64,000 nt of DNA, taken from NCBI RefSeq assembly GCF_945859705.1, contig NC_079136.1, forward strand, positions 5,187,501-5,251,500, read 5' to 3'. A program made the translations under genes and the position numbers. The notes beneath the pieces are model-generated. The model saw nothing but the letters and a program-made list of their open reading frames with translations, had not been told where the DNA came from and did not search any database. The DNA comes from Episyrphus balteatus. Lineage: Eukaryota > Arthropoda > Insecta > Diptera > Syrphidae. Below are positions 1 to 12,630 of the stretch, in pieces. The first letter of the stretch is position 1. The number at the start of each line of letters is the position of its first letter.

Positions 1-1735
1 CCCAATACAAAAAAAAAAAAAAATTGAAACAAAAAACTCCTTCTCTCTTCTCCTGGAAACTTCAAACAATGGAACATAAAACCATTTCCATCCAGCTTAT
101 GGCATACTTTTCTACTGTAAGCATTTTAAAGGACTCAGATTCTGTTAGTTAAGCCTGTGCATCATTGCATCAGCATGACGATATGCTCTATGATGATGTT
201 GATGATGATGATGTTGAAGGCATCACTTTGGATACAAAAAAATAGTAAAGAGAATACAATTTCTACTTAAATTATCCAGCTGTCTCGAAGTTGTTGTTTT
301 TCTGGTTGATGTTGTTGGTATTTTAAGCATCACATCATTATCATCGCAATATGACTTAAGTTAAATGTCAAACAAAAATTTCAACTATTTTTACGACAGT
401 TGAAGGTTAAGATTTGTTTTGAATAACACACAAAGCAAAAATAGAAAAAATGTAAATGCACAACTGGGACGCGTGGTTTTGCTTAAAGGGGGACTTGCAT
501 TTGTAGAAACCTTAGATTTAAATAATTTATTTTGATGTTGAAGGAGGAAGAACGAATGTATTGTAACCTTCAAGGAGAAAGTGTTTCCTATGAAACGAAT
601 TTTCACAATTTCGCAAATTTTCGCAGAGTTTTTCCAACAAATTCGCAAATTGTACAAGTTTCTACGAAATCATGTTTCTCTGTGGAAGCTTTCAAGCTGC
701 ATGTTGGTGTGGATATAAGTTCCAAGAGCCTATTTAGTATTTTAGGGTTTTGATGACTCAAAATAATTGGTTACCTGTGATTGTTTTGTAAGAGATGTGA
801 AGTTCTTGGAAACAATTCCAAGTTATATTGATGACACTTAAAAAAGATTTCTCTTGCCTTGTACATGCTTCAACCTAATTCCTTAATTCTGCATAAAAAT
901 TGCATCAATTTTTTTTTTTTTCTTTCTTCAACGATCGATAGTTCCAATCAACATGCTGTGTTGCTGAGTGGCAAATCCCATCTTTTCGGATTAAGCTATA
1001 GCACTTATATGGCAACAGAAAAAGGGAAAAGGATTTACCTATACGAGTTTATATGTACATATGTTCATATGAGAAGAAAAAGAAGAAAATTAAATGTCAG
1101 AAGACATATTTTCTATTTCTGAGAAAAGAAAAATGCAATATTGGGTTCAATGTGTGCAAAACGAAAAAAAGAAGAAACAAGTGAATTTTTAATTCAACAG
1201 CTTGCAATGTTGCTATGCAATGAAAAAAAAAAAAGGAAACGAACATTGGATGATTTGGAAGAAGTTTACTTTACAAAGTTGACATGTACATGAACGTTAT
1301 GAAATATTTTTGGGATGAGTTTTCAAGTTTAATGTGTGTTTCCTCTCTGTTTTTTCATTCATTTAGAGCAAAAAATTACTTTTTCAATTGACACTAGTTG
1401 AGGTATCAATGTTTAAAAAATCATCAATTATTGAATAGCTGTATTTATATTTTATTTCTTAATGTCTGAAATATCATGTTTTTTTCTTATTTTTTTTTTA
1501 ACTGTTTTCTTATTGACGTTTACACATCAATTCTGATTTTGGTTAATTGTTATTGACGAGAATTTTAAAAGAATCCATTATTTGTATTTACATTTCAAGG
1601 GCAATTAAGTTTTATATGCTTTTTTTATTTTAAGGTAAACAGAATACATAATATTATTGTTCACGGTGGTGTATGCGTACTTTTTTCAGACTAGTCGGAA
1701 ATACGATCCTGCTTCGAGTTACTTGGGTTAGAGAT
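1..1735. other. AT-rich non-coding stretch, no gene recognised
   Basis: There is no reading frame longer than about 90 residues and none resembles a known family. A short imperfect GATGAT microsatellite lies near 187-217. The stretch is probably upstream or intergenic DNA of the receptor gene, but nothing here proves that. Confidence 0.6.
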
Positions 1736-1739
1736 TTAA

Positions 1740-2247
1740 CCCCTTGTAGCCCAACATTTTAAATTTTAAATTTATTAATGTCAATCGAAAGGGCTTTAGC
1801 TATAATAAAACACGTATTTTTTAAAAATTCAATAAATTCATTATTTGCTTAGTTATTTCGAAATTTATGCATTAAAAAAAAAAGTTTAAATAATTTATTT
1901 TTGTATATAAATGCAAAAATTCAAACAAAAAGCTATCTAATATTTTTTTTAGGCGCATTCCTAAAATCCAAAAATAAAACCCCGTTAGTTTATGCACGAA
2001 AAATATTTTTTCTGAATTTCGTAGTTTTTACATAAATTTACTTGTTTTCCAAAAAAGCCAAACTTTCTACATTAACTGCCAATTAAAAACTATTGGTGCT
2101 ATTTATTAGAAATATGGCGCATTATTTCGATAAAGCAATTCTTAAAGATTATGTAAGAAGCTTTAAAAGTATAAAAATATGTTTTTCACAGATTTTGCGC
2201 GATCTTTTTCGGTTTGTTACAGAAATGTCACATGGGGCTACAAGGGG
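1740..2247. mobile_element. piggyBac-like MITE with TTAA duplication
   Basis: The element is flanked by TTAA at 1736-1739 and 2248-2251. It begins CCCCTTGTAGCCC and ends with the exact complement, GGGCTACAAGGGG, giving a 13-bp perfect terminal repeat. TTAA duplication plus a CCC-initial terminus is characteristic of the piggyBac superfamily. The interior is AT-rich and has no transposase, so this is a non-autonomous copy. Terminal repeats and TTAA are seen directly; the superfamily is inferred. Confidence 0.8.
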
Positions 2248-2670
2248 TTAAATTGATCTGAAATGAAAGATAAATTGGTACTTAAACTAAAACTTTTATC
2301 TCGTCGTATTTTTTAACACCATTTTAAACGATAATAAAATAACCGTTTTTATTTTTCTTTCTGACTTTCTCCCAAAATTTTTTATACAGAGTCTTATTAG
2401 CGCTAATATAAAGATATCTAACAAATTTAAAAAATATTAAATGTTGGATTTCTAAAAAAAATTTTTTTTTTATATAAATTTCGAAAAAATGGTTCTTTAT
2501 TTTTTTTTTTTTTTTTTGTATCGTATAATAATTTCTTGGGTTGGGGTCGAAATTCTGTATTAGCCAAAATTCGGATTTCAAAATTCTGTATTCCAAAATT
2601 CTGTATTTTAAAATTCTGTAAATTCAAAATTCTGTAGGTATTCTAAAATTCTGTAAAAACAAAATTCTGT

Positions 2671-2783
2671 ATTCCAAAATTCTGTAAATGATAAAAGAAA
2701 AATTGTTTGATAATGAAAAAAAGTGCGCACTTTTTTTCATTATCAAAACAATTTTTCTTTTATAATTTACAGAATTTTGGAAT
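2671..2783. repeat. 113-bp near-perfect hairpin in the left array of Foldback-like copy 1
   Basis: The sequence reads out from ATTCCAAAATTCTGTAAAT and back to its complement, with a self-complementary centre AGTGCGCACT near 2722-2731. It contains the CAGAATTTT unit in both orientations, so it is a miniature foldback made from the same terminal units. Confidence 0.8.
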
Positions 2784-3035
2784 ACAGATCTTTGGTATTT
2801 TCTTTGCAGAAAATAAAGTATCTCCCGAATTAATATGCATATGGCAATGACATACCCTGAACACCAAGAATCTTCATTATGTACATATTTCATCAAATTG
2901 TTTTTTGTTATTTTATATTTGTTTTTTGTTGTAAGGTAATATTGATTGATATTGGGGTGTAAGCTGTACTGCGACCTGTAAGATCTATTGTACCCCCCTT
3001 TTAAGCTTTATGAGTTAGTAGGTACCTACCTCATT

Positions 3036-4052
3036 TTATAGCTCCTCCTCTAACCTAATTCCTTTCATGAAATTGATTATTTGGGGTATTTTCAAAGAGT
3101 GCAATTTATCCTCTTCGACTTGGTAGCGACCTATGTGTTTAAATCTTTGGTGTATTAGTGCATTACAACTACCCAGGATGTGAACTGGTGTTTCTTCTTT
3201 TTCGCTACAAAATCTACATGTTGCACTATTTACTAAGCCCAAAATATGTAGGTGCCTTCTTAACTTACAGTGGCCCGTGAGGAGCCCAGTGATTAACCTG
3301 AGATTGTTCCTACTTAGACTGATACATGATTTGAAACGCTCTCGGTTGTAGTTCCCGAGAAGCATTTTCGCTTGTCTCAGTTTTGGTAGTTCTGCCCAGT
3401 TTTTTTTTGCTCTCCTGGTCTCCTCGTCTAGTTTTATTTTATTTTTAATAACATTTTCTCCTAATCCGCAATACGGTTCGGGTCCCATTAAAGGGGAATT
3501 TGCTCCCGTTTTTTGCTAGAGAGTCCTCCTCCTCGTTTCCCTGGACACCAACGTGCCCAGGTACCCAGTGGAGAGTGACTTTGTTTATTTTGCCAAGTTC
3601 ATTAAGGTCCAATTTCTTCATTTGGAGTTGAACATAACTTGAGAATTTTTAATATAAAAATTCTCAAGTTTTGTTCAACTCCGAGTGAAGAAAATGGACC
3701 TAAGTTTTCCTATACACTCCAATACTAGCTTGGAGTTGATTTCGTAGGATTTAAGTGCTTTTAGGGCAGCTTGACTATCAGACATAATGGCAATATTTTT
3801 GTTTCGTTGATTTAATTCGAGGTTTATTTCTGCGCATTTTACAATGGCATTTACCTCAGCTTGAAAGATACGTGGGGATTGACCCATAGGTACGGAGAGT
3901 TTGGTACTAGGCCCAAAGACGCCTGCCCCTGTACCTTCCACTGTTCTCGACCCGTCTGTGTACCATTTAATGGTATTTTCTTTGAATGAGTATTTAATAG
4001 ATTCACCTACCCAATCTTTTTTACTACTGAGATGTATATTGTAGTTTTTCAC
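3036..4052 (-). pseudogene. Non-LTR retrotransposon fragment: RNase H domain and C-terminus
   Basis: Read on the minus strand, this is the 3' part of a LINE ORF2. The upstream piece (3675-4052) has the RNase H1 start WYTDGSR, then FQAEVNAIVKCAEI (Glu) and IMSDSQAALKAL (Asp), the usual metal-binding pattern of I/R1/LOA-type LINE RNase H. About 100 bp further on come HWVPGHVGVQGNE and a downstream LAK, the C-terminal RNase H motif with its catalytic His. The last piece (3036-3488) has GPEPYCGLG, then LTGHCKLRRHLHILGL and CRFCSEKEETPVHIL, the Cys/His tail typical of these LINEs. A 95-bp hairpin (3606-3700) interrupts RNase H, and an extra A in the A-run at 3515-3520 shifts frame, so the copy is dead. 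No reverse transcriptase part is present. The fragment lies wholly inside the Foldback-like element. Confidence 0.88.
3606..3700. repeat. 95-bp hairpin interrupting the RNase H relic
   Basis: GGTCC with about 45 following bases recurs as its inverted complement, ending GGACC at 3700, around an AT-rich turn near 3648-3655. It splits the LINE RNase H reading frame and looks like a templated inverted duplication of local sequence rather than a separate element. Confidence 0.75.
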
Positions 4053-4950
4053 AAAGTTAAAACTTGTAAGGTAAGGGTTTATTTATCTTTTTTGTAAGGT
4101 CTTTTATTGCCATTTGCTGACACAAAACTGAAATATTTAAGTAGAACATAAACTCATATTCCCTAATTTGTCCTCTGCGTAGACTGTCACATAAGGTTTT
4201 ATGTAGAACATAAATAACTAATTTTCGTTTTAGCAAACAGCTCTTATACACTGTTATAATTAATTTGTTAATTGAATATAAATTGTTCAACAGGCAAGTT
4301 AAAAATGTATAAGTTTGGAATAAACAGAATACTAAAAAGCAGAATAATGGATTTGCAGAATTTTGAAAACAGAATTTTGGATTTACAGAATTTTGAAATA
4401 CAGAATAATAGAAAAGCAGAATAATGGAATACAGAATTATGTTCATACAGAATTTTTTATTCAAATACAGGATTTCGGTCATACAGAATTTTGGAATGCA
4501 GAATAACGAGCAGTTCCCTAATTTCTTTTATTGTTGCAGTTTTATTTTACCTCCAATTAAAAAAATTGGTGATTGCAATTTTTGGAAAATTTTTATTAAA
4601 AAAAAAAAAACTATTTCATATTAAAAATATTCCTACAACTTAAAATTCTTTGTTACACAAAAAAATTGAATTGCGTAATTATTTTGAAAATTAAAACCAT
4701 TTAGGAACTCGTTTTGTTATTTTAACAATTTTAAATGCTTTTTTTTATATTTCTTATGATAAAATTATTTATTTATTAATATAAAGTTATTGCTACAGAA
4801 AGATTTCATTTGTAAGTAACGCAGATTAATAATATTTCACATTTGAAAATACAAATTAATAAAAACTATTTACAACACAAATTATAACAAAATAAAGATT
4901 AATAACCTTCAGTTTTTCATAATAATAGATATTTAAGAAGAGACCAAAGT

Positions 4951-6260
4951 GGGAGCGGGTCAAAATTCTGGCTTCAAAATTCTGGTTTTTTAAAATTCTG
5001 CTTTTTTTAAGAAAATTCTGTTTTTTAAAATTCAGCTTTTTTTATATTTTGTCTTTCAAAATTCTGCTTTTTAAAATTCTGCCAGCATTTTTTTGAAGAA
5101 AAACATTCTGCTAATACTGTTATTTTTTTCATCGCATATGCGTTTACTTAACAAAAATACACCTCAATGTAATTCAATTTTGGTACTTCCCTAACTGCCT
5201 AGAAGACTGACTTTTTTATAACTCATATCTACAGGGTGTCCCACAGTCACCGCCCCAAATGAAAACCATGGATTCCTGAGGTGATTTTAAGTCGAAAAAC
5301 TTAAGAGGTAATTTTCTCGTTTTCGTCCCGTTTTCGAGTTACCACAGTTTTTATGATTTTTGCTCTTTTGTCTTTTAACTGGCCTTATCTTTGCCAAACT
5401 ACGTTTGATTTTAAAAGATTTTTTTTACAACCAATCAAGAATTTATTACACTTAAGTTTGTCTCAAAACTTTTTTTTCTGCTAACATCCGTTTCTCCACA
5501 ATTTTGCATCAAACAAAATTTTCTTCGTTTTTTAAGTTGTTTTTTACACTTTCATATCAATTAAGTCAAAAAAACACGTTAATGAGTATTAATTTTTTGT
5601 GCTTTTTATTAAAGCCCAGTTTATTTCCATAAAAAAAATAAGTTTTATTTCATAAAAAAGGCTACTAAAAGTAATTAAAAAAAATAAACAAACTGAGTGA
5701 ATTAAAAAAAAAAATAGTTTTTAAATAAAAAATTAATTTAAACGAATTATAAACTTTTTCTGAGCTATTGTGGTTAAGAAAAGAACAAAAAGATAAAGCT
5801 CATAAAAAAATCATAAAAACCGTGGTAACTCGAAAACGGGACGAAAACGAGAAAATTACTTCTTAAGTTTTTCGACTTAAAATTACCTCAGGAATCTATG
5901 GTTTTCATTTGGGGCGGTGACTGTGGGACACCCTGTATATACCTACCGTTGAAAACTAATTAGAAACGATGAAGAATATTCTTTTTATTTGATTAATTAA
6001 TAAATTTTCAAATATAATTTTTCGCAGATATTTATCATTAAAGACCTTTTCTCAATATTTTTAAATTTATTGATTTATGAAAAAAAAAATTAAGTAGGTA
6101 CAAAAATTGACATAGCACCTACTCGTAAGTAAGTATTCTCAAATAAGCAGCAAATTTTGCGAGATGAGGATTTTACAAAATTCTGAAGAAAATTAAAAAA
6201 GTTTTTGGAAAATGTTGGAAAAGCAGAATTTTGACCCCGGCAGAATTTTGACCCCAACCC
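4951..6260. mobile_element. Foldback-like element, copy 2, 9-bp target duplication
   Basis: Perfect 9-bp repeats GACCAAAGT flank it at 4942-4950 and 6261-6269. The ends are GGGAGCGGGTCAAAATTCTG and, complemented from the right, GGGTTGGGGTCAAAATTCTG. The left arm has seven or so AAAATTCTG units (4961-5110); the right arm has only two CAGAATTTT units (6225-6250). The interior is largely a nested TA-flanked palindrome (5232-5935). There is no transposase. Confidence 0.78.
5232..5935. mobile_element. Tc1/mariner-like palindromic MITE, family A
   Basis: The ends are CAGGGTGTCCCACAGTCACC and its complement GGTGACTGTGGGACACCCTG, flanked by TA at 5230-5231 and 5936-5937. Inverted homology runs far inward, for example the segment around TCGAAAACGGGACGAAAACG, so it is a full-length foldback of about 704 bp. 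The TA duplication suggests the IS630-Tc1-mariner group. It has no coding capacity and is nested in Foldback-like copy 2. Confidence 0.78.
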
Positions 6261-6269
6261 GACCAAAGT

Positions 6270-9200
6270 CAAAAATTCAGTAGGTATAGTGTCCGATAAT
6301 AGAAATTGGTAGTTGATTTCATATCCTGACCACGTAAATAAAAAATTACTGTTTGACGTTGTAGTTGATTTCGTTAAAAAGATATTCTGTTTTTTTTTTT
6401 GTGAATAATGTAATAGTGTACTTTTACTTATATAAGCTTTCGAAAGTTTTCAAATGTACATTCAAGCAAGCATTTTCAATATTCAAAGACATGATCGTAT
6501 CGACCAAAATGGAAGACATATCTAGCACAGAAATTAGCAACAACTCTGAGTTTTCTAAATTAGTTTGTATAAGGATCAACGAAAAGTTCACAGCTGAGAG
6601 GACCAGGCAAAAATTGACTTTAAGACAATACTCATTTTTAATTTTTGAAAAATCATCTCCAATATTTTTGTATGGAAAACTTATATAGATTTGCACGTCA
6701 TCATCTTTCCATATGATAAGAGGTCGTTTATCATTAAGAAAAGCAAGAGAGGACCAAAACTCGAACCTTGAGAAATACTGCATTAAAAATGGCTGGTCTT
6801 GCATATGTTTTCATTTCCCATTTTTGCACACTGAATAATTTGTGTGAAATAAAATTTTGAAGGAACAGGTATGATGAAGAATTAAAAACATTAGGAAAAG
6901 TTCATACGAAATCAATTGATTTGACCAGTTGGTCAGCCATGGAAATTTTATTTAAAGTGTGTCATATTTTGTACTAAGAAATGTTACACATACACCATAG
7001 TGAACCATATTTACATTTAAGAGATAGTTATGATTAATGATAAGTGAGAAAAAATATTATTCCACAATTGTTTCGAACTTCTTTTGCTTTCATTCAGGCG
7101 GAAAAAAATACTAAAAAACAACGCCACTGAAAATTAAGAAAGCTATTCTTTTATATAAAAACACATTTTTTATAGTTTTTGAAAACAATTTTTCAAACAC
7201 AAAATTTTTAATAATCGAAATTGGTTATGGTTGGTGGCAACACTTTCACATTTGGTTTATCTCGTTCATATCGAGCCATTTTGCCACTTTAACGCAAGTC
7301 AAATTTTCTTTTTAAATTATTTTGAAACTAAAATTCTTGTAAGGAATTAATCTATTATGTGAAAACTTTAAAACAACTTCGATAGCTAAACTCGTTTACT
7401 TTCAAGTCACGGTGTATACCCACCGCAACCGTCTTTTGTGTTAACTTATATCATTGAATTAGGAATATGCACATCAAACCAAAGCTTCTATCACTAAGTG
7501 AAATCAAATCCTTCTAAGAAAAGTAGAGTTTGTTTTTCCTGGAATTGCTATTCATAAGCATAAAATATTCCCCTATCTTAATATGAAAATCACATTAAAT
7601 TCGATTTGTGCATAAAGTGGAATAATTCTGATTAACTTTTTAAATAAATGCCCTTATAAAGGCTTCCAACAATCCTTAAATTTTCTTTTTGTAATAAAAT
7701 TCTTAAATATTAGCCGGTAATTAACAAAAAAAAAATAAAAACTTTTAACATTCCACCCTCAAACTTATTCCTTTTGTTCAATTTACAAAATATAACGCAT
7801 TAGATGTTTTTTACTGCATTTGTCGAACTCTTAAACTTCTCTGTGTAAAGCATAAAAAAGTTCCAAAGCTTAATTAAAACAAAAACGAACAAAAAAAAAA
7901 ACAAAAAAATCCATTATGATTGTAGCTTCTTTAATACAAAATTAAATTTTTCCCTATATTATGTAGGTACAGAGAGACCCAATTCAATTTTATAGCAAGG
8001 TCCCTGGGATTCTTAATGATTACTTGGCGTAAAATTGAATTACAAAGGATTCTTTTAAAATTCTTTTGCGCACCTCCTTCTTTTTTACCTTTTTTCCTTT
8101 TTTTTTGGAAATTTTTAAACATTCCTAAAACCTAGCAAAAAGTCCAAATGAGTATAAACTTTTTAATAAAATCTTATCATATATCATTATACTGTCCGTC
8201 AAAATATGTAATAAAACACTTCCAGTCAAGTCCTTGGGTTCGTCCTTATAAATACAAACCTAACCTGGGAAAACACTTGACTGCTTTATAAGATGGTATT
8301 TGGTTTTATTATGATATCATTTTCTACCTATAGGCTCTGTGAGATGAGAAATATAATGTAATCCAATTAATGTGTTACCCTTAGCTAATAACACTGACAG
8401 GAAGTAAAACATCCTCTCATCGTCCTCGATTCTCCCAGGAAGTATTATTATTGTTATAGGACATAGGAAAGGTAGTCTATAATTTTGTGCCTGTCATATT
8501 CCGTGCTCCTTGAATTAAATAACGTTTATGATTTATTACACCCGCTATAAACCTTGAATTTATATCTTTATTTTTGAGGTAATCAGTATTTAAAATGAGT
8601 TCTTCAAAAAGTTTAGTGCATTAAAACTCATTTTATACGACTTCTTTCGTTGATAAGAAAAAAAAAAAGTTTGTTGAAGTTGTTTTTGTTTTGCCTTGAA
8701 AACAAAAGAATATAATCATACACGTGTTTCAAATGAAAATTCAATCGTAAACGATTCTCTGCACCTATACCTACCTACAACCTATACATGTTTATAGGAC
8801 CTCAAGGCGTTTACGTTTAACAAAAAAAAAAAAAAAAAAACGTAATCGTCGTAGGTGGCATCAGTTGGTTTTTGGTCCTGAATTTATTTAAGGAATATAC
8901 AGAATCGTTAAACGATAAACAATATAACGCCTTTTTCACATGTACGACTTTATTTGCTTTTCATGTTTGATTTTTTTTTTCCTTCCTTTTTTTATGGAAA
9001 GTGAAATAAAATGGTATGATTGTCGGATTGTCACCCTTAATTTATTCGAAAAACGAACAAGGTGTTTGTACCCTCCTTGGGTTACAGTTTTTTTTTTTTT
9101 TAATTTTGTTGTTGTAGAATTTTAACGATATTAATTGAACTGTTTGAGATCATTGACCTTTGAGAGTTTTCCAATTTCTTATATTTTCAATTTGATAATA

Positions 9201-9768
9201 ATTGCCTTAAAATTAACAATAGAGATTTTTTTGTTAAGAATTGGCTTCGTAAATTAAGAAGTTAAAAAATAAATATACTTCCTGCTTTTTTCCCAGCATA
9301 AAAAAGTGTGTGAGTCCTTAAAAAAAAAATTCAAACATAAAATTTCAAAAATTTTAATTTTTTATAGCAATACTTTACTTATCTTCACGAAATGTTGTCA
9401 ACATCAAAACTCAGCTCGACACTCGATGAGGGAAGGCTATTATGGTGAAACTATAAACTTTTCAGAAGATCTTTTATTTGCAAACAAAAAAAAAAGCAAT
9501 AATGGTGCTGACACATGGTGAAAATTTAACTAACATTTTGTAACACGAAACATAAAATACAATTAATGTAACAAACTGTAAAACAAATTGAAATTACAAA
9601 TTTACGAGGTCAACTAGATAATAAAGAATGAGTGAATTGCATGCAACTATAAAACTGTTAAAAGGCACTACACTATTACAAAATGTAATTTTATAGTTAA
9701 TGTCAATTTACATAACATCCAAATTACTATCAATATTAATCAAGCCATTTTGTCTAGTTTAAATACTA
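6270..9768. other. AT-rich non-coding stretch, no gene recognised
   Basis: The longest frames (6365-6688 +, 6424-6804 -) overlap on opposite strands, have low-complexity composition and match no family I know. Long A and T runs are frequent. I found no paired terminal repeats. Confidence 0.5.
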
Positions 9769-10052
9769 GGTATAGTCAGTGTTGCCAGGACTGGCTATTT
9801 ATAGCCAAACCGGCTCCTTCAAATTCTGATTTCCGATTTACCAAAATTGGCTCCTTAAGTTTTCAAATTGGCGATTTTTGGCTCCTTAAAAATTAAAAAC
9901 TATTATAATAAAAGAACTTGATTATTTATATTTTATTATGATTACCTACTCCTTAAAAGTCTTCGAAGTAGAGCGAAACTTCTTCTAAGTAGAATCTGAC
10001 GTCTTGCTGAAAAACGCAATTATTGTGAATGTACCTACTTTCATTTTCATTC

Positions 10053-12311
10053 ATATGAGGCGTTCAGAATAATAACACTGTTTTCGAAAATTGAACTTTT
10101 TTTTCCGACAGAGGGCTCTCATATCTACTAAAGATAATTCGAGTATGCTGAACACGATGGCGTACTCAGTTTTTCTGGATTAGGTCAAATAAGAAAGATT
10201 TTTGCGTTTGAAATTTTGTTTGCACATGCCAAAACTGAGGGTATAAAACACCATATATTTTCCAATTTTTGATTTTTTTTTCGTTTAAAAATGATGGAAA
10301 ATCTATTTTTTCGATGAAAAATGATGGAAAATCTATTTTTTCGCAAGTATTATTCATAAAAGAAGTTACTTGAAAAAAAAATCTGCCGAATGACATTTTA
10401 AATCATTACACTGGTTAACAAGGGTTCTGTTGCCGGAACAAAAATATACTTTTCTGAAGGTTTTTGGTGTGCTGAACTCGAATCCGAAGTCAAAAAAATT
10501 CTAGCAGCTCCCGTTTTTGAGATATTACCGTTAGAAAATGCAAAAAAAACGTTTTTTTGAGTTTTTCGGACATTATTCTATTGTATAAGGAAAATTGTTT
10601 GAGCATATTTAGTAACGGTTTCTATAAGAACTATTTCCCATCTTTCGATACCTGTTTAAATCTTTTCAATATCTTATGTATTGCCCGAGATATCTTAAAC
10701 TGAAGTCAGTGGGTTTGGCTTTATATATCATAAAGAAGATAATGACATTATAAAATTTTTAAAAATATCAAACAACTTAGGATATCTCGGGAAGTAAAAA
10801 AGATATCGGAGAGATTTAAACAGATTTAAAAAGGTGGTAAATAGTTCTTATAAAAACCGTTACTAAATATGCTCAAACAATTTTCCTTATATAAAAGAAT
10901 AAGGTCCGAAGTGCTGCACTTTCTAACGGTAATATCTCAAAAACGGGAGCTGGTAGAATTTTTTTGACTTCGGATTCAAGTTCAGCATACTGAAAACCTT
11001 CAGAAAAGTATATTTTTGTTCCGGCAACAAAAAAAAAGTTTAATTTTGTAAACCAGTGTTATTTTATGGCAAAAAAACGTCGATTTTTCTTCAATTTTTC
11101 TAATATTTTTCGTATTACTTAAATTTAAATGCAGCACTCGGTGGCAACGATTTGATGTTGTATTTCAGGATAGAATATGGCTTTGTTTACAAATACGAAT
11201 AGGCAGTTCCTACCTATCTACAATATTGGTTAATGTTAAGAGTGAAAAAGTAGCAGTAAAACACTGTTTTTTTTTTTTTTAATTTTTAAGTTTATAAAAT
11301 AAAAAAATTACAAAAAGTTTAAATGCAATACATATGTAGGGGAAGTGGGGGCAAAACGCCCATGGGCTCAAGTAGCATAAAAACCCGCTTAAGAGAAACC
11401 CTCTTAAGAGAAAAACCCGCTTATCTGAAACACGTTTCTGATCTTTAAATATTTTCTTCAGTTAAACGGGGACTGTGACAAATATATTATGTGTTGTGTA
11501 TGTAAGCTCATATAATGCAGATGGAAGTAATAGTAAATATGTTTTAATTTTAAAATAAATTGAAAGAAAAATGATTTTTTGAACTTAAACAAAAATTAAA
11601 TAAAAATATTGATACCATGCCTGATTTTTTAATTAAATATCTACATCTACATATGTATAATATTCCAGAGTACTAACACATACAAGATGTGTACAAAAAA
11701 ATGTTGAGTTTTCGCATACATTTGTACCTTTATATTTAAAAAATGTAAGAAAAATTGAAGAAAAATCGAAGGTTTTTTTGCCAAAAAATAAGGATTTAAA
11801 TAGTTATTCGACAGATTTTTTTTCAAATAACTTCTTTTACGAATAAAACTTCCAAAAAAATAGATTTTCCATCATTTTTTTATCGATAAAAATCAAAAAT
11901 TGGAAAATATATGGTGTTTTATACCCTCAGTTTTGGCATGTGCAAACAAAATTTCAAACGCAAAAATCTTTCTTATTTGACCTAATCCAGAAAAACTAAG
12001 AACGCCATCGTGTTCAGCATACTCGAATTATCTTTAGTAGACATAAGAGCCCTCTGTCGGTTTTTTGAACTATCACAGTGTAATAGGTCAAGTCCACTTC
12101 TCTTAAGGTTGAATATTTTAAGGTCTTAAAAATTAAGGGTTACGTTTTATATCAAATAAAAAAGAAAGACATTTTGGAGATATAGACTATCGATCTGTTA
12201 AACATTTATTTCAAAAGTTTTTTTAGTTTCTGAGAAAAAGCTTCTCAAAGTTCAGAATAATGCACAAATTTCAAATGGATTTGACCTATTATTATTCTGA
12301 ACGTCTCATAT
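10053..12311. mobile_element. Inverted-repeat element nested in the hAT element
   Basis: The outer arms begin ATATGAGGCGTTCAGAATAA and end with the near complement around 12288-12311. A longer arm pair, 10110-10400 against 11790-12060, contains the same segment with AAAACACCATATATTTTCCA in opposite orientations. No clear target duplication was found, so the exact ends are uncertain. An independent CACTGG element separates the arms. Confidence 0.65.
10409..11058. mobile_element. CACTGG-type palindromic element, family D copy 1
   Basis: It starts CACTGGTTAACAAG and ends AAACCAGTG. The arms are inverted copies over most of the 650 bp, for example CTAACGGTAATATCTCAAAA near 10920 against its complement near 10520. 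It is the innermost layer of the 9.8-12.6 kb nest. The target duplication is not decisive (TTA on both sides), so no superfamily is assigned. Confidence 0.7.
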
Positions 12312-12630
12312 TTTGTTTCCACTTCTCCAAAATGTATATTTGTTATTTATTACTAAAACAAAAATTAAAGAATCTAACATGAAGTCTGATAAATTTAATA
12401 CGAAGTATTAATAATTATTTCTCTTTTATTTTTTTTTAGTTTTTGTTTATATTATTTATCTAATCATAAATCTAAGTTCATTTGAAGTTGAAAAAAAAAA
12501 ATGATGAAAAAAAATAAAAATATAGCTATGAGTTTTTATGAACAATTTTTGAAAATGGCGATTTTTGGCTCCAAGACTTCTAAAATTCGGCACCTTGCCT
12601 CTTAAATTCTCTGGCAACACTGGGTATAGT

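Larger units (their letters stand above)
2538..4518. mobile_element. Foldback-like element, copy 1, 9-bp target duplication
   Basis: Perfect 9-bp direct repeats TAATTTCTT flank the element at 2529-2537 and 4519-4527. The left end starts GGGTTGGGGTCGAAATTCTG. The right end complements to GGGAACTGCTCGTTATTCTG, with the same GGG start and the same spacing to ATTCTG. Both ends continue into irregular arrays of AAAATTCTG / CAGAATTTT units (2550-2690 and 4345-4500). Short subrepeats in long inverted ends plus 9-bp duplications resemble Drosophila Foldback (FB/NOF, Mutator-type) elements. The copy holds a hairpin and a LINE fragment as passengers and has no transposase of its own. Confidence 0.7.
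9777..12622. mobile_element. hAT-type non-autonomous element with nested inserts
   Basis: Perfect 8-bp duplications GGTATAGT occur at 9769-9776 and 12623-12630. The ends are CAGTGTTGCCAG and its complement CTGGCAACACTG, a terminus typical of hAT elements. Just inside each end is a repeated GGCGATTTTTGGCTCC segment in inverted orientation. No transposase is seen. Most of its 2.8 kb is a second palindrome (10053-12311), itself containing a third (10409-11058). Confidence 0.85.

Noticed and set aside
4057..4482. 141-codon minus-strand frame upstream of the LINE relic
   Set aside because: It runs through the CAGAATTTT array and adjacent AT-rich DNA, has Phe/Leu/Tyr-rich low-complexity composition and no LINE motif.
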